Assembly (NCBI GenBank): GCA_963575645.1
Contig: OY754464.1
Location: forward strand, 62,656,948-62,720,947
Direction: 5' to 3'
DNA: 64,000 bases
Origin: Xanthostigma xanthostigma
Taxonomy: Eukaryota; Arthropoda; Insecta; Raphidioptera; Raphidiidae
A program made the translations under genes and the position numbers. Shown piece after piece: positions 11,501 through 20,395 of the stretch. Position 1 is the stretch's first letter. Each line of letters begins with the position of its first letter. The notes beneath the pieces were generated by a model. It ran no database searches. It was not told the DNA's origin and was given only the letters and a program-made list of their open reading frames with translations.

Positions 11501-13270
11501 CCATGAGAATTATACAAACGTCGTGATTCCAATCAACCTTGAAAACTTCTGTAATGTTTTCGTGTTTCAATTTAAGTGCGTTCAACTCTCGTTTCAATGT
11601 TGATTTTTGATAACGAGTAGAAATGTTTACAATCTTTACTGCAAATTGTGATCCTAGAACATATATTATTGTTATCTAGTTTTTACAGGTATAATTTTAT
11701 TTTTAATTAATCCTAGAGAGAGATTAATGCTTTGCAGATTTTCTCTAAATAAATTATTATTAAATTATTATTATTATTATTAAACATATTTAAAACGTGT
11801 TGAATTGGGAAGGCTTTATTGTTATTAGTCAGAGTGCCCGTCGGCAAAAATTTTATTGATATATACTTTCCCCAAACTTAGTATATGGCTTCATTAGGCC
11901 TAGTCTGACACCTATTTCCTCTATGACTTTTCTTGATTTTGGGGCGTTTTCCCTCTAAACTTTCCGAAAGATGTCGTTTTGATGACATGTAAAAATTTAT
12001 AGATATTGTTTGTTTTTTTAATTGGATAGCTTAATAACTTCAACCAAAACGCTAAAATAATGCTCTCTGACAAATAACATGAACTATTTAAAATGTCTGA
12101 CACCCCAAAATAAAAAAAAGTCATAGAGGAAATAGATGTCAGACTAGGCCTAATGAAGCCATATACAAAGTTTGGGGAGAGTATGTATCAATAAAATTAT
12201 TGCTGACGGGCACTCTGACTATATTATTTTATAATTATCGAGGCTACAAAACTAAGGTATCATTGTTTATTTCGTGTATTCAATGCATTATTTTAATATC
12301 TAACTGAAAAACGTTTAAAAACATTCTGAAAATTGTAGTACGTTATAGAAACACGTCTTTTTCTGAAACAAAGTTTTCAAAATCTACATAAAAAATAATA
12401 AAATAAATAAAAAATGCTTATTATATACCACGTTTTCAAAATGAAATAAAAAGTAAAAATAATTTTTTTAAACTGTCGGATTTGAAACGAAAAACTGGGG
12501 CGCAGTTATATAGTTATATAAGAAGTGTAGAGAGTAGCTGTCAGAAAAAATCTATGAGATAAAACGAATAATGTGCCCCACGTTTTTCGTTTCAAATCCT
12601 ACAAGTTAAAAAAAATGATTTTATACTTTTTAGTTCGTTTTAAAACAAATGTTAGGACTAATTATGAACCTGAATGAATATAAAAATGGTTCCCTTTTAT
12701 AGATCAGAATCTCCTCTTTTTAAGAAGCTACAATTTGAATGGATTTCGCGCAAATTAACCTAGATATAACTTCTTGTATGAACGGAAGTCAGCTCTGAAG
12801 CGCAATGCGATAATAGAGCACATACCGCTAGTTTAGCGGTATGTGCGATAGAAACGTGTGCTTTTTCTTTTCTTTCTTTTCCATTACACCAGACTGAGCC
12901 ACAGCAACGCGTGGCCGGGAACAGCTAGTCTTTAATAAAAAGTGTCAAGTAGTTTTAAGAAGTTTAGATTTATGAATCTTTTAAGTCACCTTTGTATGTT
13001 GATTCCACAACTGTCCCAAACGTTCCCTTACCCAGTATATTTCTTGAAGGAGAATTCGGATTTATTTTAAATAATTTTTTAGTGTTTGGTGTACTTGATT
13101 TTATTAGATTCACATTTTCACTGTTGACTAAAAAATTTAATAAATAAAATTTTCGACTAATTTATCAATTTATTAAAAAAAAAAAAAAAAAAAAAAAAAA
13201 CAATAAATCAATTGTCGTTTCAATCCGGATTTGGAATTTCTTCAGAATAATACTTGTGCTGTTTAGACAT
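8270..13270 (-). CDS. mos: Mos-type serine/threonine protein kinase, five exons
   Basis: Exons 13270-13254, 13156-12990, 11653-11422, 10883-10709 and 8581-8270 join at GT/AG sites in compatible phases into 903 nt, or 300 residues plus stop. Visible kinase elements are the glycine loop GKGTFG (48-53), FAVK with catalytic Lys68, helix-C Glu84, HLDVKPKNIL (158-167, with HLD where most kinases have HRD), DFG (178-180), GTVPYMAPE (198-206) and a C-lobe with KSDVYSLSVTMWQ. HLD and the SDVYS..VTMWQ..T..PYDG stretch point to Mos, the oocyte kinase that activates MEK/MAPK to hold meiosis; that role is family knowledge. The length matches a catalytic domain with almost no extensions, as Mos usually has. 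The first exon (17 nt) is the least certain. Introns carry several MITEs. Regulation is not visible beyond a TATA-like TATATATATA upstream of the ATG. Confidence 0.9.
8602..9143 (+). mobile_element. Tigger/pogo deletion derivative in mos intron 4
   Basis: The ends begin CAGTAATAGCGCTGTTTCG at the left and CAGTACAGCAATATCCCG at the right (reverse complement), flanked by TA on both sides (8600-8601, 9144-9145). The inner subterminal blocks TTTCGGTTTAGCGCTC and a complementary GAAACAGCTCTAAACGAGG face each other. It still holds the first codons of a CENP-B-type transposase (8853-8960). Confidence 0.75.
8853..8960 (+). pseudogene. CENP-B-type HTH start of a Tigger transposase
   Basis: This 35-codon frame reads MKNKKRKQPSISLEIKMKV, then IRRLDSG, then unrelated residues and a stop. 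The basic start and the SLEIKMKVIRRLDSG helix match the first helix of the CENP-B N-terminal helix-turn-helix in Tigger/pogo transposases. The rest of the protein is deleted, so it is inactive. It lies within pogo-type terminal repeats. Confidence 0.6.
9144..10708. other. remainder of mos intron 4
   Basis: No other gene or complete repeat was recognised in this AT-rich intron sequence. Confidence 0.4.
10709..10883 (-). CDS. mos: mos exon 4 (catalytic loop and DFG)
   Basis: The acceptor is TTCTGTTGTTTAG and the donor is CAG/GTAACT. It encodes LSLDICYGLQFCHKEG, HLDVKPKNIL and LCDFGAS. Phase 0 at the 3' end matches exon 5. Confidence 0.9.
10884..11421. other. mos intron 3, nothing further recognised
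   Basis: AT-rich intronic sequence with no recognised element. Confidence 0.4.
11422..11653 (-). CDS. mos: mos exon 3 (N-lobe, catalytic lysine)
   Basis: The acceptor TTCTAG precedes 11653 and the donor is CAA/GTAAGAG. It encodes SQFAVKIVNIS, an LKRELNALKLKHENI helix C, and an IILMENC hinge-like segment. The phase agrees with exons 2 and 4. Confidence 0.88.
11828..12219. mobile_element. palindromic TA-flanked MITE, family copy A, in mos intron 2
   Basis: The termini are GTCAGAGTGCCCGTC in inverted orientation, with TA on both sides (11826-11827, 12220-12221), suggesting Tc1/mariner-type mobilisation. Each arm runs about 110 nt through TATGGCTTCATTAGGCCTAG and CCTCTATGACTTTT. Related single-arm copies start at 34979 and 36446. 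Confidence 0.8.
12428..12650. mobile_element. palindromic MITE, CCACGTTTT family copy 1
   Basis: Arms containing GGATTTGAAACGAAAAAC and GTTTTTCGTTTCAAATCC face each other. TA precedes the left end. The right end is clipped. The more complete copy is at 52408-52700. Confidence 0.65.
12852..12928 (+). mobile_element. Helitron-like 3' end
   Basis: This segment contains ACCAGACTGAGCCACAGCA and GCGTGGCCGGGAACAG and ends CTAG followed by T. A closely similar block at 63118-63195 lacks the CTAG end. Just upstream is a perfect hairpin (GCACATACCGCTA facing TAGCGGTATGTGC). The 5' end was not located. Confidence 0.45.
12990..13156 (-). CDS. mos: mos exon 2 (glycine-rich loop)
   Basis: It encodes ILGKGTFGTVVESTYK. 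The acceptor is AAATTAG before 13156. The donor is AAAG/GTGACT at 12989-12988. It ends after one base of a glycine codon. Confidence 0.8.
13175..13200. repeat. A26 homopolymer in mos intron 1
   Basis: Read on the minus strand this is a 26-T run, 18 nt upstream of the exon 2 acceptor. It could serve as a polypyrimidine tract. Confidence 0.8.
13254..13270 (-). CDS. mos: mos exon 1 (candidate start exon)
   Basis: ATGTCTAAACAGCACAA is followed by the donor GTATTA. Joining it to 13156 restores the kinase frame, giving MSKQHN and then the exon 2 sequence. The intron would be 97 nt with a 26-T tract before the acceptor region. The exon is short, so the start could lie elsewhere. Confidence 0.5.
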
Positions 13271-13720
13271 TATAAAGGATCAGACGTTAAACAAATAAAT
13301 AAAATAAAACAAAAAACTATAGAAAATGAAGCAATATATATATAAACTGTATTCAGTGTTTTAATTAGACTAGTGTTAAATATTAAAATTATTATAGAAA
13401 TGGTCAGTACTTACGATTTGATTTTAATGGGGAAATTATATCAGGAACTAAAAGAGTATCATATTTGTTCAAAGACTTCACAGCTGATTTATCACCAAAT
13501 TCCAAGCCTTTTGCACAACTCAAGAACCTTAAATAAAATACAAAAGTTGCTCAAATTTGATTAATAGTTGGTTCATACGTTTACTTACTGCTATTAAACA
13601 GACATATTTTCAAAATTTTCAATTGCTTAATTTCGACAAAGAATTTTTAATACACTTTTGCTCAATTGCAAAAGCGTTGTCAGAAAATCTGATTTGACCG
13701 TGACCTTTTGGCTCAATTAC
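13271..13720. promoter_or_regulatory. region upstream of mos
   Basis: The minus strand carries a TATATATATA tract about 65-75 nt upstream of the candidate mos ATG. No other promoter element is evident. The small frame at 13373-13564 on the plus strand shows no domain. Confidence 0.3.
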
Positions 13721-14101
13721 ATTGAGCGAGTTTGCAAGCTGCTTGTTGGCGAATTCGCTAGTTGCTAGTAAACTCGCTCAGTGTAATCAGTTTACTAGCC
13801 AAGTAGCAGATTGTAAACTATCTGCGAGTAAAGTTGAAAGCCGGTCAACTTTACTCGCTACTCGCTGGCATTTGGGATTGTAAGCTAGTAAACTAGCCGT
13901 GTGTCATCATAGTTGCTAGTGAACTAGATACGTCTTGGTTGTTTCAAAAACAACAACAAATTCACAATACGTGGTTCGTTAGCTAGTTGGCTAGTCAGCG
14001 AGTGAGAAGTTTGTGTGTCATCATCCGTATCTCACTAGCCAACTCGCCCGCTTCTAAACTCGCCAACAAGCAGCTTGTAAACTCGCTCAACGTAATTGAG
14101 C
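13721..14101. mobile_element. TIR element with internal GCGAGT/ACTAGC repeats
   Basis: The ends are near-identical inverted repeats of about 40 nt containing TTGAGCGAGTTT and AAGCTGCTTGTTGGCGA. The interior is crowded with short variants of ACTCGCT, CTAGTAAACT and GCTAGTTGGC in both orientations. The flanks share TTTT, so the target duplication is not secure. No protein is encoded. I do not know the superfamily. Confidence 0.65.
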
Positions 14102-14389
14102 TTTTAGATTGTGATCACACATATTTCTCCATAAGAAAAGCATTACAGAGTTTTAAATCGATCCAGCTGGAGAAATAATTGATCGATTGAAACTAAATTT
14201 TTCTTAAGCTGTGTATATGTCGTTTTTTGTAGTTTCCACTTTGTAACATTTTTCTACGAATCTTCATCAAAATTTAGCTAGGAAAGCAATCTTTTCCTAT
14301 GTATAGAACAATAATTTGTTTTTGTGTGAGTACAATCTAATATTCTAGATGACAGGGAGTTTGAATACGACATTAGACTGCTCTTGATA

Positions 14390-15393
14390 CAGTAGAATCC
14401 GGATACAACGACGGTCAAGGAACCGGCGATATTACGTCGTACTAACCGGATGACGCACAAAACGGCCTGAAATTTTCACGGGCTTATTTGTGTTTATTTT
14501 TTTTATTGTTAAATGAAAACACCTAATTCCTTTGCAAAAGTCACATTCGGTTCACCAGCTTCTATAATAATAATAAATTCCTTTAACTCCTAAGTGGAGC
14601 ATAAGGCCTCTACGAAATTTTTAAATCTAGACCTATCTTTTGCCATATGTTGACTTGAAGCCAGGTAGTTCCTTGTTCCATAACTTCTTCACAAACAGTT
14701 CTTCTCCAGGATATTTTTGGTCTGCCTCTTTTTCGATATCCCTGTGGGTTCCAATCCAAGGCTCTCTTCGCTATGTCGTCATCTGTCTTTCGTAGCGTGT
14801 GTCCTATCCAATTCCATTTCCTACGTTTTATAGTTACACAGATTTGTTTAAGACATGCACGTTTCCAAAGTTCGTTGTTCGAGACGTGTTCATACCATTT
14901 CACCTTGAGAATTGTACTGAGACATTTGTTTATGAAGATTTGCAGTTTAGTTGTTAAGGCTTTCGTCACTTTCCAGGTTTCAGATCCATATAGAAGGACC
15001 GATTTTACATTCGAGTTAAAAATACGCTGTGTTATAACACTTTATTCTTCAATTGAAAGTCCGTTGATACAATGTTAACGCAGTGATTGATCAAAAGGTG
15101 ACAAAATACTAAGTGATTTACTCGGGAATAATACAACGTGCATGTCTAGGCAGGAAGGTACTGGGGACGGCAAGATAATTCGAAGTACTTGTCCTTGAAA
15201 TTATGAATTCTTTTGAGAAGCGCGTCGTTCTAACCGGACGATTGTTCATAAATTACGTCGCTCAAAGCGGTTGGTCGCTTTAACCGGATATACTTTCGTA
15301 TAATATTTTATGAAAATCAAACTTGAGGCTCCATTTACGTCGTTAAAAGCAGTTGGACGTTAAAAACGAAGTCGTGCTATTCGAATTCTACCG
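14390..15393. mobile_element. pogo/Tc1-like element interrupted by a LINE
   Basis: The left end CAGTAGAATCCGGATA and the right end (reverse complement) CGGTAGAATTCGAATA are inverted repeats, with TA on both sides (14388-14389, 15394-15395). CCGGAT and CGTCGT motifs recur near both ends. The centre (about 14566-15080) is a non-LTR retrotransposon fragment in the opposite sense. No transposase is visible. Confidence 0.65.
14610..15041 (-). pseudogene. non-LTR retrotransposon reverse transcriptase, C-terminal part
   Basis: The open frame includes VKSVLLYGSETW, then KRRKWNWIGHTLRKTDDD and RKRGRPKISWRRT, a very characteristic tail of endonuclease/reverse-transcriptase ORF2 proteins (probably RTE-like). 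The N-terminal endonuclease and the catalytic reverse-transcriptase motifs are absent, so this is a 5'-truncated copy. The 3' end on the minus strand runs into a short AAT-rich tail near 14566. It sits inside the TA-flanked element above. Confidence 0.8.
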
Positions 15394-15528
15394 TATATGG
15401 AAACTGTGATTATATGATAATCAAAGGCCATTGTCAAATAAATTTTTTTGACAATCCGTTCTGCAACCTAGCATAACGCTGAGCTGTAGAACGCAGTATA
15501 GGCCTTAAATTTTGTATATACGATAGAC

Positions 15529-15873
15529 CAGGGGTGGCCAATTTTGGTCGATCGTCAATCGCTCGCAATGTCTGGGGTGGAATTCCGTTACCATGGACTT
15601 TGAAGCGATTGTAGAAGACAAACCTTTCTAGCAATAGTTTAATGCATTCTGGGAATTTGCCAAGGTCATAAATTCCTAGAATTCTGACAGCACCCAACAC
15701 AATACATTTTGACTTAGGAGGCGTTCACAAATTACGTGAGGCAACTTTGGCGATTTTTCCATCCCCCCATATAATAATAATAATTTTTATTAGTACCAGA
15801 TTAGGGCACCAAAAGGCGACACACTTTTAAGATAAAAAGTAGATCTTATATACAGAAAAGTTGGCCGCCCCTG
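15529..15873. mobile_element. hAT-type element with LINE 3' fragment inside
   Basis: The ends CAGGGGTGGCCAATTTT and its complement (CAGGGGCGGCCAACTTT) are flanked by CGATAGAC (15521-15528) and CGATAAAT (15874-15881), an 8-bp duplication with two changes. From about 15766 it includes an AAT-repeat and a GCACCAAAAGGCGA block shared with 47583-47700, a LINE 3' end. Confidence 0.6.
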
Positions 15874-16076
15874 CGATAAATTATAATCGATTTAAAATAA
15901 CCTTTCATATCTCTTACCGATTTTTGTTGGAGGCTGGTGACAAAAAGTTGTTATTTTTCGGTAGTCGATAAACAGGTGAATTCAAAATTCGCTTCGCAAC
16001 ATTTCTAATTGGACTAGCCATTATGTAGGTATTCTAATTAGTTAAAAAATATATTACTTAGTATATATACTATAAT

Positions 16077-16264
16077 ATATAAAACGATCCACACAAGATA
16101 AATTTTAAATCTTTAATAATTAGCGACTAGTTTCGACCTTAAACGGGCATCATCAGTCAGGCATATCATAACAATATGATATACCTGATGATGACAGTTT
16201 AAGGTCGAAACTAGTCTCAATTATTAAAGATTTAAAAATTATCTTGTGTGGATCGTTTTATATT
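16077..16264. mobile_element. hairpin MITE (GATCCACACAAG arms)
   Basis: Two arms of about 85 nt, running from ATAAAACGATCCACACAAG to the complement, enclose a short loop. Inside each arm are GGTCGAAACTAG-like and CATCATCAG-like motifs. The element abuts a second, unrelated hairpin at 16270-16414. Confidence 0.75.
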
Positions 16265-16269
16265 ATCCG

Positions 16270-16414
16270 TATATATGTTACGGTTAATACAAGAAAGTAG
16301 TTTATTCGCGAATTAACCGGCTAATACCCAAATTAACCAACGTCAAGGATTCGGGTATTAGCCGATTAATTCGCGAATTAACTACTTTCTTGTATTAACC
16401 GTAACATATATATA
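16270..16414. mobile_element. hairpin MITE (GTTACGGTTAATAC arms)
   Basis: Near-perfect arms of about 65 nt each contain GTTACGGTTAATACAAGAAA and TCGCGAATTAACCGGCTAAT-like blocks around a small loop. No coding content. Confidence 0.75.
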
Positions 16415-17480
16415 TTAAACGCAAGTGCTAAGAAGTAAATCCTGTTCAATATATTACTTAGTACCTAGTTAAAAAAATAAAAAAAAAACTATGTGGAGTA
16501 ACGTCCGGTCAGAACAATAAAACAGTAAATACTTTGAATTCAAAAAGATTTTGGAATTATTTCAGCAAAATTATATAATCAAACAATGATTAATTAAGTA
16601 ATCCATTTTTTCAATAAAAGTGGGTACACGCTTGGCTGTTGCGGACAAATTTAAAAGGCAGAATATTGACATTTATAATAAAATGAATTTTTAAGATAAG
16701 ATGTTTACATAGTTCTTGGTAAGCACAGTAAGTATAAGAACAGAACAATGAATCTATTTTACCAAGTCAGATTGTTTTTAATGCTGTAATTATTCTCATC
16801 ATTTCAAATGTGGACGAGATATCGGCTATATTTTACTTTGATGTGATTAATTAAACAGAGTGTAATTATAAGTAGGTAAGCGATGAATAATCTTAAAGCA
16901 TTAAAACAGAAATGAAGGTTTTTAGTAAAATAACGTCGGCATAAATCTCTTACTGTCTACTCCCAAAGGAATACGACTAGAGAAAATAATGTTACTTCAG
17001 CTTAAGGGAGTACGAGCACCAAGGCAATTTTAAATTAAAAGCTTGATTTTTTTTAATATGAGTACCAATTAAATACATCACAGTTCTTCAGACCGTTCTT
17101 CAGATATAATGGGAACTTTCTGAAAAAAAAAACGATTACTTACCAGGAAAAGGTGATTCCGCTTCCATTCAGCTATTCTTAGAGTGAGTTGACGAGCATT
17201 TGATTTATATATTTTTATTTATTTATACTCTACAAAATGTTTTTTTTTTACTAATTTATGAAGGCGATCGACTGCTCACAAAACCTCAACGTTTCAACAT
17301 ATGAAGTCGAAACGCATGAGTGGGCTATGCATTTAATTAGAAATACCTGCGGTATACTCGTAACCATAGAAAAAAAAAGTATGTTTTATCTTTTTTAAAA
17401 ATTGCCATCTTCCACTAGTGTGTTTACCTCAGAAAAACAAATGATAGGGATACAGCTTTGCTCACATTTTTGGCAAGCCG
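16415..17480. other. intergenic DNA, nothing recognised
   Basis: No gene, RNA or complete repeat was seen. Confidence 0.4.
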
Positions 17481-17483
17481 TAA

Positions 17484-18070
17484 GGCCGTTTGTCCACCGC
17501 CGCCGTCACCGGGACGTCACCGAGAACGAGATTACTTCGGGCCGAGAGTTTAGATGACGTGACGGCGATCGTGTGTCCACCGCGAGCTCAGTTCTAGAGC
17601 TTTGTATATTGTATATTTTCAAAGTTGGGCTCCAAAAAGACGCAAACTTCGCGCCACGCATTTTTTCTCAAAATTTTATCTTTGGACACATCCTTTGTTT
17701 TATCCCACAAACAGTCTTTACTCTCTACAAGTTCAATTACTGTATAAATATCGTATTTGAATTTGTTAGCCATTTTTTTACAAATTTTATGATAGACAAA
17801 ACAAAAACCGGGCGAACGGCGCGGTGCGACGGTAGTGTGTGGACAAGAACAAAAGTGTTTTGTATTGCCGGCACATCGGCCGGTCATAAAACCGTGCCGA
17901 GTTCTAGCGGTCACGCCGAACTACTCGAAACATCGGCGGTCGGGATGACGGCGCTCGGGTGACGGGCGTGCGGTGGACACATGCCCATAGTAAATGTATG
18001 TATCGCTAAATCGGCGCCGTCATCTCGTTCTCGGTGACGTCCCGGTGACGGCGGCGGTGGACAAACGGCC
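17484..18070 (-). mobile_element. PIF/Harbinger-type deletion derivative
   Basis: The perfect terminal inverted repeats are 49 nt long, beginning GGCCGTTTGTCCACCGCCGC. They are flanked by TAA on both sides (17481-17483, 18071-18073), the 3-bp target duplication typical of PIF/Harbinger. A second inverted motif, GTGTCCACCGC, lies further in. The minus strand still encodes a MADF-domain fragment (17773-17594), matching the Myb/MADF accessory protein of Harbinger elements. The DDE transposase is gone. Confidence 0.85.
17594..17773 (-). pseudogene. MADF (Myb/SANT-like) domain fragment of a Harbinger accessory protein
   Basis: From the ATG at 17773 the frame begins MANKFKYDIYTVIELVES, then KDCLWDKTKD, a basic linker and LRKNAWREVC. 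This is the N-terminal half of a MADF domain, with the usual helix 1 and the CLWD and AW..V signature. PIF/Harbinger elements carry such a protein, a DNA-binding partner of the transposase. The frame stops after about 60 residues, so the second half of the domain is missing. Position inside Harbinger-type terminal repeats makes the assignment consistent. It could in principle still bind DNA, but no evidence shows expression. Confidence 0.7.
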
Positions 18071-18073
18071 TAA

Positions 18074-18812
18074 CTAATCACAATCTAAACGAACTCGATG
18101 AAAATAAATCTATATCAATGTTTCCAAGCTTCAACTGATAAATCATAGATTACCTAAATAGAAATGACTCATTCAAGTCAGTTGCAACTGATGTTATCAA
18201 TGATATAGATAAAATAAAATAAAATTTAAAATTGACAGAGTCAGTTTACACCCGAGACTATCAATTTCTTATTTCTCCTAACCGACATTTCCTAACGTTC
18301 CAAATTTGTCTATCTGTAGCAGCCAAATTACCATGGAGACGACACGATAGTATTATTCTATTATAATATTTTTTCGAATGTATCATTTTCTTTGCGATTT
18401 TGCTGTGAAGTAATAAAACTGTTTTTGGTGAATTTAGAATTATTTACGACTTTTAAGAATATTTAAATGCTATATATATTATCCCAATAATTATCTCAAC
18501 CTGTCGTTTTCCCGGTAAGTAAATACGACATTTTACCATAGGTATAGAATATGTTTTTGACTATTTTTTTATCAGTTAAATTTGATTAAACAAATCTAAA
18601 ATCTTAATTATATTTTTGTCAACAATATAAGATTTATAAACCTTATTAATTGTCGTTTTTTATATCTTTCAAAATTACACACTTGTATGTTATCGGTATT
18701 TAGAAAAAGAAGATCGCTTCTCTCTCATATTCGATGTTGTCATCACTATATTGCATTATAGGGAATGCTGGGTTCACTTAGGTATATAATATTAAGTTTT
18801 TGGTGTTCACCT
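18074..18812. other. intergenic DNA, nothing recognised
   Basis: No gene or element was resolved here. Confidence 0.4.
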
Positions 18813-19364
18813 ATAGTGGTAACAGTAAATAATTCGTGTATCCTATTATAGATACCAAAAAAAATATAATATAAATAGCCGAAAACGATCGGAAACTGCT
18901 GAGATATAATTTTCTGTACTTCACACTCAACTGGAAGTGTGCACGCATTTTTTTTCAAATGGCAACGTATTTTTTACAATTTCGAAATCTCTATTTTTTC
19001 TCTATAAATTCATTTAAAATTTTCACAAGGTTGCATAAGAAAATATTCGAGAGAATTATTATCAATGTATTTATTAAATACACCCTAATAACTATTGTTC
19101 ACATGTGTTAATTAAGTGATAACGTTTTTCTCGAATATATTTTCTTATGTAACCTCATAACAATTTTATATGAATGTATAGAAATAAAAATGGGGAGTTC
19201 GAAAATATTAAAAAATATATTATATTGCAATTTGAAAAATTCCAATTGAGTGTGAAGTACACTAAAATATACCTCAGCAGTTTCCGATAGCGAATTTTAA
19301 GTTAAACAAAAAACTTTTTTTTTGTATTTAGTAGAATACACGAATTATTCACTGTAACCACTAT
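18813..19364. mobile_element. foldback element A
   Basis: Long imperfect inverted arms run from ATAGTGGTAACAGT at the left to ACTGTAACCACTAT at the right. They share CGGAAACTGCTGAG, CTTCACACTCAA and an inner AAGAAAATATTCGAGA pair. No coding capacity. Confidence 0.65.
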
Positions 19365-19650
19365 CAGTAACACACTTTATATCTCGAAAAATCTACCTCA
19401 GTAAAAACTGAATAATATAGAATACATCACTTTCGCTGGCACTTTTTTTTCAAAAAAAAAAACAGTTAATTTATTGAGAAATGAAATTTACAAAACATTC
19501 AAATTTTTGAAAACAATGAGTTATACTTAAGTTAATTTTTGGTATTTACATCTAGGAATATTTTGAGCTTTCGAACACTTTTTTTTCATTTCTTACAAAA
19601 ATATCTATAATAAATTTATACGTTTAAAAAAATGTTTTAATAAAAAAAAA

Positions 19651-20392
19651 GACCGCGCACACCTGTCAAGCATAAACCAGACCATCAGCGCATTACAAAC
19701 CTACAACCTGCACGACTTCGCACACTAGATCATACAATAAATCAGCACAAGCCAGCAACTTTGACACTATGTCCTACGTGCACGCGGTTATTGCGATGCG
19801 TGCGGTGCGGAACAAGCGTTACGAGTAACGCAAACATAAAACCACGAGAATTTAAATGTATCTGTCCAACGTAAACGCATGTTGCGTTTAAATTCGGACG
19901 CTGTTGGTTTCCGCATCGCACGCGTATGGTTTTAAATTCAAACTTGTTTTATTTTCACCGCATTTTTTGTACGATATCGACATTGTCGTCTTATTATTTA
20001 ATTTTAATTAATTAATTTTGAAATTTGGAAATACCCTATAGGTATATAGGCTTAAGTAAATATAGGTTTAAGTTGTAAAGAAATTGCTATAAAGAATTTG
20101 AAAATTTGCCACTATAGTTTGAACGCACGCACCGCAGTACGGTGCTATTATCGCATCGTATGTACCCGCGTTTACGTAGGACATAGCCTGGAATGGTTTC
20201 ATTGAGGGCATATCACTAGCACACTAGATCGGTCCAGCACGGCTAGACAAAATAATTGCAGCTGACACTCGCTGCTGGTTGAAGGTACTGATCTAATATT
20301 CGCTAGTCCATCAAATAAACTGGGTACCTTCACGGACAGGCTCTTTTTGCTCCGTGCCGTGCTGGTCCATGATTGACAGGTGTTCGCGATTT
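19651..20392. mobile_element. TIR element (CACACCTGTCAAGCAT ends), copy 1, with nested element
   Basis: The left end is GACCGCGCACACCTGTCAAG and the right end is the complement, CGCGAACACCTGTCAATCA in reverse. ACCAGCACGG-like motifs repeat inside. Partial copies occur at 38828-38920 and 61060-61310. A separate TA-flanked element occupies 19770-20183. Confidence 0.6.
19770..20183. mobile_element. nested TA-flanked MITE (TGTCCTACGT ends)
   Basis: The termini are TGTCCTACGTGCACGCGG and the complement of TGTCCTACGTAAACGCGG. TA lies on each side (19768-19769, 20184-20185). Subterminal TGCGGTGCG motifs occur at both ends. No protein. Confidence 0.7.
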
Positions 20393-20395
20393 TCA

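Noticed and set aside
17573..17962. 129-codon plus-strand frame
   Set aside because: It is the antisense shadow of the MADF frame and the GC-rich Harbinger terminal region.
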